In this document: positions 36,431 through 48,700 of the stretch, one piece after another
Layout of the letters: the number at the start of each line of letters is the position of its first letter
Position numbering within the stretch: position 1 is the stretch's first letter
Assembly (NCBI GenBank): GCA_022885665.1
Contig: JAGQDJ010000037.1
Location: 62,001-126,000, forward strand
Direction: 5' to 3'
DNA from: Triops longicaudatus
Lineage: Eukaryota > Arthropoda > Branchiopoda > Notostraca > Triopsidae
Length of the DNA: 64,000 nucleotides
Notes under the pieces: generated by a model
What the model saw: the letters and a program-made list of their open reading frames with translations, nothing else
Told to the model about the DNA's origin: nothing
Databases searched by the model: none
Made by a program: the position numbers and the translations under genes

Positions 36431-37699
36431 GACGATTTATAATGTAAGAGGCCCTAAAGCCATTCACCTTAAATGTCAATTATTTAGCTATGATTTTACT
36501 TGCTTGTAAGAAAGGCTTACTTCTCTTTTATGTCGCTGATGAGTAGAGTTACACGCTGTTTACAATGAATGTTAGACCATCTGTGCTTTCGAGATGGATC
36601 ACTTTTCGGATCAGCGTTTTCCCCCCTCTTTGGCCAATGGCGGTCCGGGACACGTTCTATTCCTCAGGTAAGGGACAGAAATTGGCAAGTCAACGCAATA
36701 AGCTGTTGGGAAAACTGACCCTTGCTACTTATCGTAAGCCCTTGTAGATGGCATTAGTGTCCGATTTTTCGCAAACCGCTCTAATTCAAAAGCTAGATCG
36801 GCAATCGCGTTATTTCTTATGTCAAAATCAAAGAACGAAATACAAATAAAACCGAAATTCGTTAGAAATTCATAGGCTTATTTATTCTAGCAGTATCCTA
36901 ATGAGAAAAAGGCATGAAAAAGCTTCCTGGAGAACCAAAATAGGCGACTGACAACTTATCGACTTCGGTTGTCTGGTTGAGATTCAATACAATACTTAAT
37001 GATTTATACCTATAAATTGATTTATTTCAAACGGCTTGTGAATCTGTATAATAATCTAGAAAATAATAAAAAAATCTCTATGGATTGATCCCATGTAGTA
37101 AGTTGAAAAGTCGGCCTTGAAATTCAAATTGGATTAAAGAAACTAATTGTTTAAAGTGTTCAGCCAATCATCTTCATTCGGAAACATGAGACAGGTCATT
37201 CGCATTACGTATTATCTTTAGTTTTCGGATTACTCACGCACTTGTTTTTCATAAACTGGACAGGTGTACTGATCTTATCGACAAAGTATTTATTTGGCGC
37301 CACGAAACAGATTACCTTGGCTCAGTTACGGTCATATTTAAAACCACCCTCTCTCTACGAAAAAATACGTCAAACGAACAGGAGAAAAATGTCGGAAACG
37401 CGCGAATGCCAGGTCTTGTATTGTTTCAACAGAAAAGGTGGTAGTAGACAGCTCGCACAAATTCAAATGAAAATTTCGATGACAATAGTGCTGAATAAAA
37501 TCAATAGAAACCTGAAATAGATAGAGATAAAAGGCATTTCAAAAGAGGATAAATACCGACTAGAATGTAAAATAACGGTAGTTTTGAGAGAAATGGAAAC
37601 AAAATAGTTCTCTGATAAAACGCGTGAAATAATGCTACGTCGCTCATTCTTCAACGCTTCCATTGTCTACATCTCCATTTTCCCACGTTTAAACTTGTG
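36431..37699. other. Spacer with one weak plus-strand ORF
   Basis: The only candidate is an ATG-started plus-strand ORF at 36565-36747 (60 aa, starting MNVRPSVLSRWITFRIS). It diverges from the COX6C-like gene by 134 bp and looks like a small basic organellar protein. I recognise no family and it may be chance. TAGATGGC occurs at 36745-36752. The remainder shows nothing supportable. Confidence 0.3.
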
Positions 37700-38239
37700 T
37701 CACAGTATCTTAACACTTTTGGTCTTCTCCTTTTCCACTCGTTTAGGCCTATTTTCAAAAATAATCAATGTTCTACTCTCTCGCACAATCTAAGTTGAAA
37801 AAATGAGTTATAACAGAGATATAGCTACCGTATTGCGATCTTCATCGTAATCGTCTTCATCATCCGAATATTCTTCCGGTAAATCTTCTGCCGGACTGTT
37901 TTCATCTTCTTCGTCTTCATCCTCCTCTTCGTCGTCTTCATCATCCACGTCATCCGCCACATAATCATCTTCTTTCAACGGTTTGTTCCGAAGCTCTTGT
38001 ACGTTGGATAGAATTGTCTCCAGCAGCGAAGACGCCATTCGCGGGTCATTAGCTAGTTGGCCCTTTTCAGCTTCACCAGGAATAACCGCGTTCAGTCCGT
38101 CTAGACTGCGCTCTGTTGTAGCTTCCTGTTCATCAATCAACAATTGCTTCCTTGACCATAAATCTGCGAGCGAAAATACCTTGCTCAAGCACACGAGCCC
38201 AATCACGCCCCCGATAACGAGCACTAAACGAGTCATCAT
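37700..38239 (-). CDS. Acidic single-pass membrane protein, unknown
   Basis: Two exons (38239-37829, 37789-37700) join in phase 0 with a GTAGCT donor and a TTTTTCAACTTAG acceptor to encode 166 aa. A membrane segment at the extreme N terminus (MTRLVLVIGGVIGLVCL) acts as a signal anchor or signal peptide. The middle contains LETILSNVQELR and then a very acidic tract of about 50 residues, mostly Asp/Glu. The spliced exon adds a basic ending (FENRPKRVEKEKTKSVKIL). I chose the first of two adjacent ATGs because the open frame upstream lacks another one. No family was recognised; an endoplasmic reticulum or secreted acidic protein would fit. Confidence 0.6.
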
Positions 38240-38645
38240 GTTGAGGTTCAGTAAGAGAATGGAATCAAAACTCGGTTTTCTCGATTGCAAAGCTTTGCAG
38301 AGCGATGAAGCTGGTGTAACTCTGCAAGTGAACGTTTTCGTTTAATAGTCTAATTATTATTTTTGTCTTTTTTTCTTGTCTATTTTTGTTACCTTTTTCT
38401 ATTTCTTCACGAGTTCTTTAAAACAGCATGAAACTTTTTTTCTTTTTATGTAAAACGTTCTTGTAAGGATCAACAGAAAGGAATGTTTCACAGAGAAAAA
38501 CTCGCAAAAAAATCTAGGCTTTTATTTTCACTCGTTTGAGGTGATTGAAGAGATCAAAAGACAAGACTGGCTTAACTGAGTTAGAAAACGAACTATCGAC
38601 CGTCACTTTTATCTCAGGAGAGAGCAACCAGGTGATTTAACGAAT
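38240..38645. other. Spacer with NUDCD2 poly(A) signal
   Basis: This is the upstream region of the acidic membrane protein and the 3' flank of NUDCD2. A minus-strand AATAAA at 38521-38526 lies about 120 bp past the NUDCD2 stop. Nothing else is seen. Confidence 0.5.
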
Positions 38646-39453
38646 TTATTCCGTCTGTGGAATACCAGGAACTGTGTCATAAGCTTTGGAAAGCTTGGCC
38701 GAACTGAAATCGAAACCCGGGTTCTGGCAAACAGAACAAGATAATTTAGACCGAAAGTGAGCCACACAGACGCTAAATGAATCACACAGCAATTTACTTC
38801 TAATTGGAAGCGTTCTAAGTCTAGCTTTTTCCGCGCCTCGTGCAAAGTGAACGCATCGGCCCCATATTGACCGTCGCTTAGCAAAGCTTCCCATAATCCT
38901 TCTTTGTCGGTTGTCGACGCTTTAACCAAGACGATACGCAACAATTTCCGGTCTTCGACGGTCCAAACCATTTCATCCGGATGAACTGGAGCGAACAGTT
39001 GACCCTGAAAGAAGAAATAATGTTACAATTGGCGCTAGTTTCCTCTAAATTAACAAACGAAAAACAGAATTGATAAGTTAATACATAAAATGCAACATGA
39101 ATAAATAAAATAGCGTAAGACAATAAATCCAAGAAAAAATAAATTTCTAGAAAGAATTCTGCACAAAAAATAAAACAATTATTATTAAAAAATAGACGTA
39201 ATAACGAAAGGAATTCATTTCAAAGCTTTGTTACATGAAAACGAAAGCTTACTGCAAATTTGACGTCACCGGTCACGGAACACGAGATGTACTGGGGCTT
39301 GAGATCGACGCGTACTTGCTTGGCTGGCGTTCCTTCTGGGAGATAAACTTCGATGTGAACTTCAAATACAGTCTGCCACCATTTTCCCCACGGACATATA
39401 ATTGGAACTACTCCACTTCGCTCATCAAAGGTAGAAAACTCTCTCGAGGACAT
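38646..39453 (-). CDS. NUDCD2: NUDCD2, NudC-domain co-chaperone
   Basis: Three exons (39453-39253, 39004-38798, 38723-38646) encode 161 aa; the human protein has 157. It starts MSSREFSTFDERSGVVPI. The CS/NudC fold follows with PWGKWWQTVFEVHIEVYLPEG and VWTVEDRKLLRIVLVK, and the C terminus contains LDLERFQLENPGFDFSSAKLS, typical of NUDCD2. The family works with HSP90 to stabilise LIS1 and the dynein pathway. The 5' end diverges from ZMAT5 across 1.5 kb. Confidence 0.93.
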
Positions 39454-40924
39454 TACGGTTGTCTGTTTCCTTCCACTGTCGCACGCTACACTGATTGACG
39501 ACCAATTTTCTTTCTTTTTTACGGCGCTAGAAAGAGACCGAAACCTCTTTGTGTAGGGAAACCCTACAATAATAAAGCAAAGGTAATAAGATTTGAATGT
39601 GGACTAGAGTGAAATAGTCTCGGAGTTTCATACAACGAGAATTTCCCTCTTCCTTGAAATACACAAGATTACAGTAATTTATTTTTTTTTTTAGATTTGC
39701 CTAAAACACGAATTTGAGTTCTATTTTTTACATCTATTAAAGCTATTTTTTATTATAAAGAAAGCAGTTTCTAAGTTATGGATATGCTTCAGAAAAATAT
39801 GTCGGACGCCACACCCATTCTCGAAACTAGTTTTACGTGGTCAATAAAAGGCTTAAAGATAGTTTGAAATCATTTTAACAGCAACTTCTTGGATAGTTAT
39901 GAAGTATGGCAACGCTGCGTCACTCGGCTTGTTTGGCAATGGGAGGAGCATCCGTTGCCTTAGCAACTAATGCACGCCTGTTACAACGTTGCGTTTTTTC
40001 GGTTTACGTTGTGTCAATTGCAACGAAACAGCCTAAAATTTTAATGCTAATTTGCTCCTGATTTATCTTCCGAACTCGCAACGGCTCAACAGAAATCAGA
40101 AGTGCATGAATACGTGCGTGTTTACTTGTCAGCATAAATGGAGAGAAGAAAAAACCCTAAATGTTACAATTGATCCGAGTCTGTAGCTGCAAGATTAACG
40201 AGTAACTAATAGAGCCGTTAATTGGGATTAACAGTTATTAATGTGTACAGTCAATTTGTTGGTAAGTTACCCTTCGAGGTTCCAGGGGTGCTTAGCTTAT
40301 TATGTAGCTTATAACGATTGTAAGGGTGAATTTCAAGGATTATGCTACATTACTCTCCTTACCCCCATCGATAGTACGCTGAACAAGGAGATTCCTCCAT
40401 CGCGCAAATGCGCTCCAAGCAATAGTACTCAAAACATAATCAAACCATCCTCGTTTAGAAACAAAACCCTTTCCTTCTGTCCTTATTAACAAACAAGTAC
40501 AACTTCCTAGCAAAATTATCACCTTAAACCCTTTAGTTACCACTTTATACCCTACATATCAAAGCTTACGAGAGCTTAAATTTTCTTTCGTCATGAAATT
40601 AAGCATATGCAATAAAATTAAACTAAATGAGACTTAATGCTCAAATAAACTACCAAAATTAGAGTAAAAAAGTTCAACTTACACGGCAGACAATTGCTTT
40701 TCGTGGAAGTATAAAATCTACTGGCTTTTGTTGATTTTTATGTGTATACAACTCCACTGCACTTAAAAATAGTTCAGTTTTAAAAAAAATATTCTACACA
40801 CGTCAAATGAGTCCAGGGAAGTAAACGGACCCCGGGCGTCTTCAGAGAAAGTAACCGGAGATTGGCGAAGCGTTCCGGCCTGCGATTCAGCATTTAGCGG
40901 TGCAATTCTATTGACGGATGGGAA
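39454..40924. other. Divergent spacer NUDCD2/ZMAT5
   Basis: Nothing gene-like is convincing. A plus-strand ORF at 40241-40489 (about 82 aa, rich in Cys, Tyr and Ser) and an antisense ORF at 40340-40543 overlap and look random. The region presumably contains both promoters. Confidence 0.4.
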
Positions 40925-41616
40925 ATGGGTAGAAAATACTTTTGTGATTATTGCGAAAAATCTTTCCCAGACAATCCACAAAGCCGGAAGAAACACGATG
41001 AAGGCCTCAACCATAGGTTAAGGAAGGATGAACATTACAAAGCGTTCAAAGGTATGTTTGTGTCTATTTTCGATTTTTTAAGTATTTTATATCGTGAAGT
41101 TTTCACCATAACAAAACCGCTTTGCACAGCATTGTGTTAATTTTCCCTCTTCTTTCCTAGATGCGAGGAGTCGTCTGCATGAAGAGTTACAAAAGACACC
41201 CTGCAAACAGTTTTTTCGAGGGATGGAGTGCACATACGGGAGTGAATGCAGATTCTCCCATCTTCTGCCTCAAGATTTTGCTGCTTTAGAAGCTGCGGGT
41301 ATTGTTGCATACAAACTTTTGTGTTTTACCCCGAAAAACTGTTATCTAACATTTTTTTCTTTAATTTGTAGCAACTGCCGAGGAGAGATACCAAATAAAG
41401 CTGCCTAAACTCGTGAAGAACCCCAAATCTCTTCCAAATGTGGAGGCTTTGCTCACAAAACTAGAACAAGCAAAACGAAATCCTGACAACCAGTCGATTT
41501 GGACTATGAATTTTTCTCGCTTGCCTGCTTTAGCGAATTTACCTCATCTTCCTCCGTCTTTACTTCCTCCGTTGCCCAGCGATTTGGAAGTTGGAGCTGC
41601 GTTAGATTGGGGTTAA
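40925..41616 (+). CDS. ZMAT5: ZMAT5, U11/U12 snRNP 20 kDa protein
   Basis: Three exons (40925-41051, 41161-41298, 41372-41616) encode 169 aa; human has 170. It begins MGRKYFCDYCEKSFPDNPQS with the U1-C-type C2H2 finger (Cys7, Cys10, then two His), then a CCCH finger (CKQFFRGMECTYGSECRFSH). Near the end are LPKLVKNPKSLPNVE and SLPPSLLPP-like proline runs. It is a component of the U11/U12 di-snRNP that recognises minor (U12-type) introns, so the organism probably keeps a minor spliceosome. A possible AATAAA lies at 41861-41866. Confidence 0.95.
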
Positions 41617-43441
41617 TTAGCTTGTTCTCTCTCCTTTTTCGGTCTTTTAGCCCTAGGCCGTTAATCTCATTCAAGTTGTAAATATTCTCCGTTGTACAAA
41701 TATAATTTAAATACAAAGACGTTGGAACATATTCGAGAAGGGCTGAATTTGAGACGATTAGTTGTTAAATGACGCTAACGGTCATAAATTTAAAGCGTTG
41801 GCGTACAGAGCGGTAACGCGCATATGAGAATAACGTGAGAATTTTCGAAATAATGCAGGAAATAAATTTGCATAGAACCGTAAAAGGCTAGCAAATACCT
41901 GCGTTATGCGAATCAGAAGAAATATTCTGCGTGTAATCCTGAGGAAAAGATAATTGCGGCACTTGTAAGAGAAACTTGAATAAAACTCAATAAATCAAGA
42001 GTCCTTTTTTTTTTAAAAAAAAAAGCTTCTCGTTGGTTCGTTGTGCAGTGGCAACGCGTAGAAAATAATTGTAATTTAAATGAAGTCTAGGAAACAGCTG
42101 GAATGCAAAATTGGGCTTTCATTCATTTCAAACTCGGAGGAGTAAAAAAAATACTGAATCAATATTCTGAAAAAACAATAAATTAAAATCAACGCTAGAA
42201 AGCATAAATCTCAACGATTCTCAAAAGAATGCGGTAAAATAATAAATAAATCAAAACGTCTTTGGAGTACAAGGACTCTTGATTAGGAATTGACGGCTAG
42301 TTACAAGAGATACAAGAAGACTTGCGAGGTGTCACAATTGTAACGGTCTCAAAGCGAATAATTATGTCGTGTGTGACGTTACTAACTTGCTTTGTGAGCT
42401 ATTTATATCGCCCGTTCAGAGTTAACGAACACTCCGTATACTATCAACTTACAAAGGGCAAATACAGAGCAGGACCAACTTTGTCAAAGAAATGCGAAAC
42501 CACGGCTCGATTTATAGCCATGAAGTAATCCATGAAACTACGCAACATGAACATGTTCAGTGTCCACGTTGCGACTGTCACTTAAAGATGGCATAGCCTG
42601 TCAATTGGTCAGCTAGAAAATCGAAAAAAATGACAAAAGGTGGAAGCACTTGAAAAGAGTATTGGAAATCGATTTCAAAGGAAGATGAGCTGTTTTACTG
42701 AATCCTAAAGCCCTACTGAACCTTAAAAGTCGATACAACAATGAAGTTTGCCCAAGTTCGAAAATTGTTTTCCAAAGCGAAACGTAATTTCTTTGCTCGA
42801 CATGTGCTTCGCTTTTAGAGTGGCTAAGTGTTACAAAGGACAGTGCTCATTCGGCTCTAATGCGTTCGCCTCCCCTCCCAGTCACCCATTTCGTCCCCTT
42901 ACTAATTACGTTACCCAGTAATTCACATTCGCCTTGCATATAGTACTACTTCCGCAGCAGCAACTGAGGGTAGGTATAAGACATGGGCGCATATTAAGCT
43001 CCATTCAGAGGTCCATATTAGGAGCACTGACGCTACATGCACTACAGGTCGCAGCTTCACCCTGTTGCGTTCTTGCAACGACGCTTCTTCCGCGGTACTC
43101 GAGACAACGCAGCCTCATGCGTCTGACAAGTCAGGGTATAAAAGCACTACTTGGTGGGATGAAGAAAGGCGCCAGGACTACAAAGAGCCACTCTTCCCGA
43201 AAAATAGAAAAAAAAGAAGCCCAGTAATCATGCACAACTAATCAAATCAACACCGTCGCCCTCAAAAGCCCAAGCAACGGGCTTGGCGTAACTTCCGTTG
43301 GGCGGATGCGCATTTGCTTTCCGTCAACATCAGAAACAGGAGATGAAATCCTCCTCGTTTCCCCTTTCACTCGTTCACACAGCTCCAGGAAGCCTCATCC
43401 ACTCTTGCATTCATGCAAGGCTACAAATGACACATACTGAA

Positions 43442-43443
<2 letters not shown>
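41617..43443. other. Non-coding block after ZMAT5
   Basis: AT-rich sequence with only short chance ORFs (for example 42322-42528 and 42934-43227). No splice-consistent gene, RNA gene or known mobile element was seen. Confidence 0.5.
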
Positions 43444-43483
<40 letters not shown>

Positions 43484-43507
43484 NAAAAAAAAAAAAAAAA
43501 AAAAAAA
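43444..43507. repeat. Poly(A) tract with an undetermined base
   Basis: Sixty-four positions of A are interrupted only by an N at 43484. It may be a slippage-prone homopolymer, a retroposed tail or a weak assembly join. Confidence 0.95.
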
Positions 43508-45683
43508 CTCAGTCATAGCTTAGAACACAAATTTGAAAGCTCAACTAAAATAACTAAAAGTCAACGAAACAAAAATAAAAAAGAAATAAAACAGACTAAG
43601 AAAAAGCAATGAAAATGAGGCGACAACGTTTGGGAAATAGTGACTATTATTGTTAGCAAAAGAAAATTGGAGGCTCTAATGCAAGGTGCCACGTTGTTCG
43701 TTGATAAGGGAATATTGATTACCCTTTAAATTGTCCTCACACTGTCCCTTTGGCTCCTTCAATTTGCCTTCTAGAAGTGCGGAGAGATGAAAAAACAGCG
43801 GCAAAATGATTTTCAGCCCAAAGGCGTCATAAGCCGGGCAAATATGAGCCAACATCGCAAATTGACACCTTCACTGAGCCAAGAGTAGATGAGACTTGTG
43901 ACAATTACGATGAGGCACAATGTGAAAAAGAATCATTGATGATATCCAAGACGTGTAAAAACTCAAAATAAATTAGAAAACTTAACAATAAAAAATAAAA
44001 TTAAATTACGCGGGGCAAAATATATTAAAAACATTTGGATTACTGAAGATAATTAGTATTCGCTCATAATCTTCACTTATATTCGATACGTTTAATGGGA
44101 ATCTGTGGAGTTAGAAGTACATTTTGACAATCTTGTCGATTTCACTTCTATATAGAATCCTCCTACGAGAGCTTGACTTCAAGAAAAAAATTTCAGTTTT
44201 TCCAGCGCTGAACTTCTCAATAAAAACGACCCAAACAAACTCTAAACGCCACGGCAGTTGCTCGAGCGTGTCCGAATTCAAGCTTTTCGAACGCTGTTGA
44301 CCCGCAGTCCCAAGCTGGAGTCACAGGTGGCGTGCGGCTCACATAGGAAGGTTTGTTTAGGTCGTTTTTATGGAGAATTACTGTACCGTAAAATCTCTTT
44401 ATAAGATACGTGGGATGGAAAATTTGCTTGTGACAACTGATTGTACGCAACCGGCAGTATTGGAATACACGCTTGTCATAATAATTAGTGTATCTTACCG
44501 CGAGATTTTATTCTACGTAGTTTATTAGCTGTAATTTTTGTATGAACTGTGCTATGGCTAAACCGTCCCTCCTGTAGACTAAACTAAAGCCAAAGAATTT
44601 CCATTGTCCCCTGTCTCATAGATTATGCGGTTAAATTGCTTTCTGCACGACGCTGCGAATCCTTCATTTGTTAAACCCATCTTTAATGAGTTTTCCTAAT
44701 CCTTCTACTGTTTACAACAGTTCCATAACACTCTAATTCCTAGCTAGTTAACATCATCGGAAAATGACACGAGTCCTGGCTTTTCCCCTGTGCTGGCCAA
44801 ACTTCATTGTTGGGGTTAGGGGCAACGTTGGTCAGGATGTGTTAGCCAAGCACAACGCAAACCATAAACTTGGACGCTGTTGCTTAGCCAAATCGCCAAA
44901 AGCCAGCTCTATCACACACCATGACATACACGGAGCATAGGATATATCAACCACCCTCTCGAATTTGCATGTGAAGGAGGGAGGAGGGTTGCAACTGCGC
45001 GCTCTTACGCTGTAACAAAGTGTGCTGTGAAGCTATTAGCTGACAATCTGCATATTGCACGTAGCGGAATGCAGGCAGGACTTGTCTGGCATAGGAAGCG
45101 TGGAAAGCACTTCATTAAAACTGATGACCCTTTGGCACAGACTTTGCATTACTATAGCACACTTCCACCTGCCACACCAATGTTGGACATTACAAAAGAT
45201 GTTGCACTTTTCAGTGATTCTAAGCCCGAACAAAAGAAATGACAACGGACTAGCACCATCAAGCTGTAAAACCCAGCGCTTTGACACCCAACGTTGCCCA
45301 GGAAATAAATTCCGAGGGAATATACTAAGAGTCTGGCCTAATTTAATTCATTCACAACTTCTACAATTTAAGTGCGATTTTCTTTTCAGAATTCCAACAC
45401 TGAAAGTGTAACAAAATCCAAAACTAATCTACCCAAATTTCTTTTCCAGCAGCACGAATTTCGAAAAGAGACAGACACTTGTACGTTTACAATTTAACGT
45501 TGTTTTCACTGGGTGACAGCTGGAGAGCTAAAAAAAAATCTGCCTTATTACACTAAACAACTTCGAGTTTAATAAAGACTGTATATACAGCACATTTTAT
45601 TCTTAAAAATTAATTAATGTTAAACTTTGGCCCATAACTTTTTACTCACATGATTCTGTTTTTACTGTATTTGGAGGGCTTGG

Positions 45684-45687
<4 letters not shown>
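43508..45687. other. Mostly empty block with one protein-like frame
   Basis: An open frame on the plus strand runs from about 44925 to a stop at 45242 (about 105 codons without a good ATG at its start). Its composition is more protein-like than its neighbours (for example HIARSGMQAGLVWHRKRGKH). It may be an exon or remnant; no family was recognised. Nothing else is supportable. Confidence 0.25.

Positions 45688-45717
<30 letters not shown>
45688..45717. repeat. Poly(T) tract
   Basis: Thirty consecutive T. On the minus strand this could be the A tail of an old retroposed sequence, but no body was recognised next to it. Confidence 0.9.
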
Positions 45718-45719
<2 letters not shown>

Positions 45720-48700
45720 CGAGTCTTGTCTCGGAGTTTGGACTTTGCGTGGAAACAAAGTGATCACGGGAAAGTAAACCGGAACATTTTACAATGAATG
45801 ACCCTATGGTCCGTAAGTGACGATGACTCTTGCATGTCTGCTTACATCGAGAGAAAAAATCCCAAAGTATGCACGCTCTTTGCGTTCTTTCAGAACAGAT
45901 ACAGATTGTCCTATAAATTCTTTTATTCCATTTGATTTTTCACTTTATTCTCATTTCGTTATTTCCTATTTTAGTTCATTTTATTTTATGAGGAGGAAAG
46001 CGAAATTCTCAAAATGCCAATGTGGGGAAGGGTTCGAAGTGCGGGGCGTGAAAGAAGTCGACGACTCACCATTTCCGGAGAGCACATCCGGAAACGCGTT
46101 TTTCTTCCTGTTGACCAACTCGCAAACGCCCTTGCAACAATCTCCTTCTACATGTCCTGCAACACCCCTGGATTGAAAATAAAAAAGCGACTATGAGGCC
46201 TCTGAATTTTCCCTCAGAGAATAGTATCCGTGCCGTAGCAATTATACGGAAGTAACACGAACGCTTTGGTGCCACAACAACCTGTCAGAAATACGATAAG
46301 TTACGGTTCGGTTCTCGACACAGTTTCTTCGGTTCTGTTGGTGTGATCTCAGGTTACTCTCTTCGACGTGTTCTATGCTTTATTTCTTCTAACGACACGG
46401 TACTCGAAAATAACATTATTTGACTTTTGCTGAAACTTCTAATCTTTTCTATATTCTCCTTGGCATTTATAAATAATACACATGAACAGTTCGAAGAATA
46501 CGCTGAATATGTTTCCAAACAAAAAATACTGAATTTGTAAGAAATTTTAATGTCAAGTTTTCTGCAGATTGGCTTAGTTACCCAAGTCTCGTTAACCACC
46601 ATTAAGAAGCACTGCGTAAGAATATAAAGCTTATCTTTCTCAAACCTACTAGGATTATTAATTGTTGCTGAGGAACCAGACCTGTGATGAGAAACAAAGA
46701 AATTTGTGCAAAAGGAACTGAGAGCCACGGTAAAGAAGTCAACAAAGAAAGACCTCAGTGGAGATAATCAAGACAGTGCCGCCATCTATTGTCCATAACC
46801 TTTCGCACTATATGTTTATGTTATCAATTGGAATATGAATTGATAGTTACAAACGCCCACGTTGTACCTTTAAAAAATTGCCATGCAAGTCGTAGCTTTT
46901 GGGTAAAGCGCTAAGATTGATTATTGCCCTGAACCGAAGGTGGATTGGGAAGTAAAAGTAAGCAAATTACAGAGCACTCATCTGGGTAGCTACTGGACGG
47001 GAGGAGTAACAATTCAATGAGATTTCCTGAAATATACACAAACATCGCGGAATAGCTTCCGTGAGACAGAAAAGCGAAGAGTCGGACGGGTAGCTTTTCT
47101 CTCTGCCAGTGAGCGAGAGAGAGAGGGAGACTTGCATATAGTAGTAGCAGCTTATTTACACTTGGTACCTCCCCGTTTTAAGTGTAAAGTTGAGCTGTCA
47201 CGACATTGTGCAACGCACGGAAAGGCAGACTGGGACTTCAACGACCATTGAACCAATTTACCCAGTGCAATTTCGCCATCTAACTCCCCCAGTCTTCAAA
47301 GAATATCAAGCTCAGCACCGAGTCACACCGATTGGCTGAAAGCACAATACCTGACAATAAGTGGCGCCCTCTCACCCCCGCTTTCCACCCTAATTTACCA
47401 AACTTGAAACTCGCCTTTGACGACAAAGCAGCCTTGCACAATTTCGGACACTGATATTGTCTTTCATTGAAGCTAAAAATTTCCGAATAAACTTTGCTTT
47501 GGAAGTTTATTACACTGTAAAAAAGGTGTATCAATAAATGGCATAAAACTAAAACTTAAAATTAAAGTCATACATACCATATATTTTCACAATAACTTTA
47601 CATATAAGAAAAACTTCATATAATCACTGTTGTGGTGTATAAGCTGTAGCGCTGGAGCCTAGTACATATAATGGTCGAAACAATGAAATTTCCCCTCGCA
47701 CAAGCGTTGCGGCGAGTCATAGAACATTCGTTAAAGCATGGAATAAGACAACGCTTGAATGATGGAAGTTATTGAGCTAAATGTTAGATGGCAATGTTCG
47801 AAAATCAAGTTTCACTTTCTTCCCAGGTTTCGCAATGCCAGTGATCAAATCTCGTGTGTTTCATTGCACTTATTTCGCAAATCCAAGCGCTATTTTTGTG
47901 ACTTACACATTCCTATACTTGTACGGATGTATAGTAAACATGTTTCAAAGGAATGGAGTCGAGTTATTTAATTGCTGGGTCCTTTGGTCCGAACAACGTG
48001 ACGGAACATGTATTACATCCAGCGGCACGGCTGCAAGCTAAATCGTTGGTTACCAATATTCACGTTGTCTGGACTGTCTCGTGTGTCCCGCATTTCCGAA
48101 GCTCCGGTTTGTGTAAGCTGCTTAGCTAAAACAAGGTGCTGGTTGTAAGCTAAATGAATCCAGCGTCCCGAACCCGACACCTGTGTCTCCAGCCTTCTTT
48201 GAATACGAAGATGGGCTCGTGGCACGATCTTCATATCTTAAGCTATCTTAATACATTTTTTTTTTCTAAACTTGTGTGTGACTTGTGTTAAATTTCGTTC
48301 AGCTGGCCCTCATATATAGCCATGGATTTTCTTTCCTGGCGAAAACTTCATTCTTCTACTGACACGACTAAAGCTCGTGCGAACCAACCTTCTGCCATCC
48401 AAAGCTTTTTTCTTCATGTCGAGAGATTCGGGTACGAGAGGTAAAAAGCGGATAGCTTTATCTTGAACGCAACACTTTCTGAACACTGTGAAGTTTCGGA
48501 AAGGAGAGGTTGATCTTGTATAAGCAAAAAATTTCGGATTTATCCCCGAGTTTTGGACGCAAGCTTTGTGATATGAAGCTTGAGACTTGAAAAAATAGAA
48601 CAACTGCGTTTGTACACAGCTCGCGAAACTTCAACAAAGCGAAATTCTTCTTTATTCGCGAATTTTGCTGAAACCATTTTCCAGCTCTTTTCAAGACATC

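Noticed and set aside
36565..36747. 60-aa ORF as an ATP synthase epsilon or NDUFB1-like subunit
   Set aside because: Only a few residues (W, AVRD, RNK) match and there is no clear membrane helix. It is kept only as a remark in the spacer entry.
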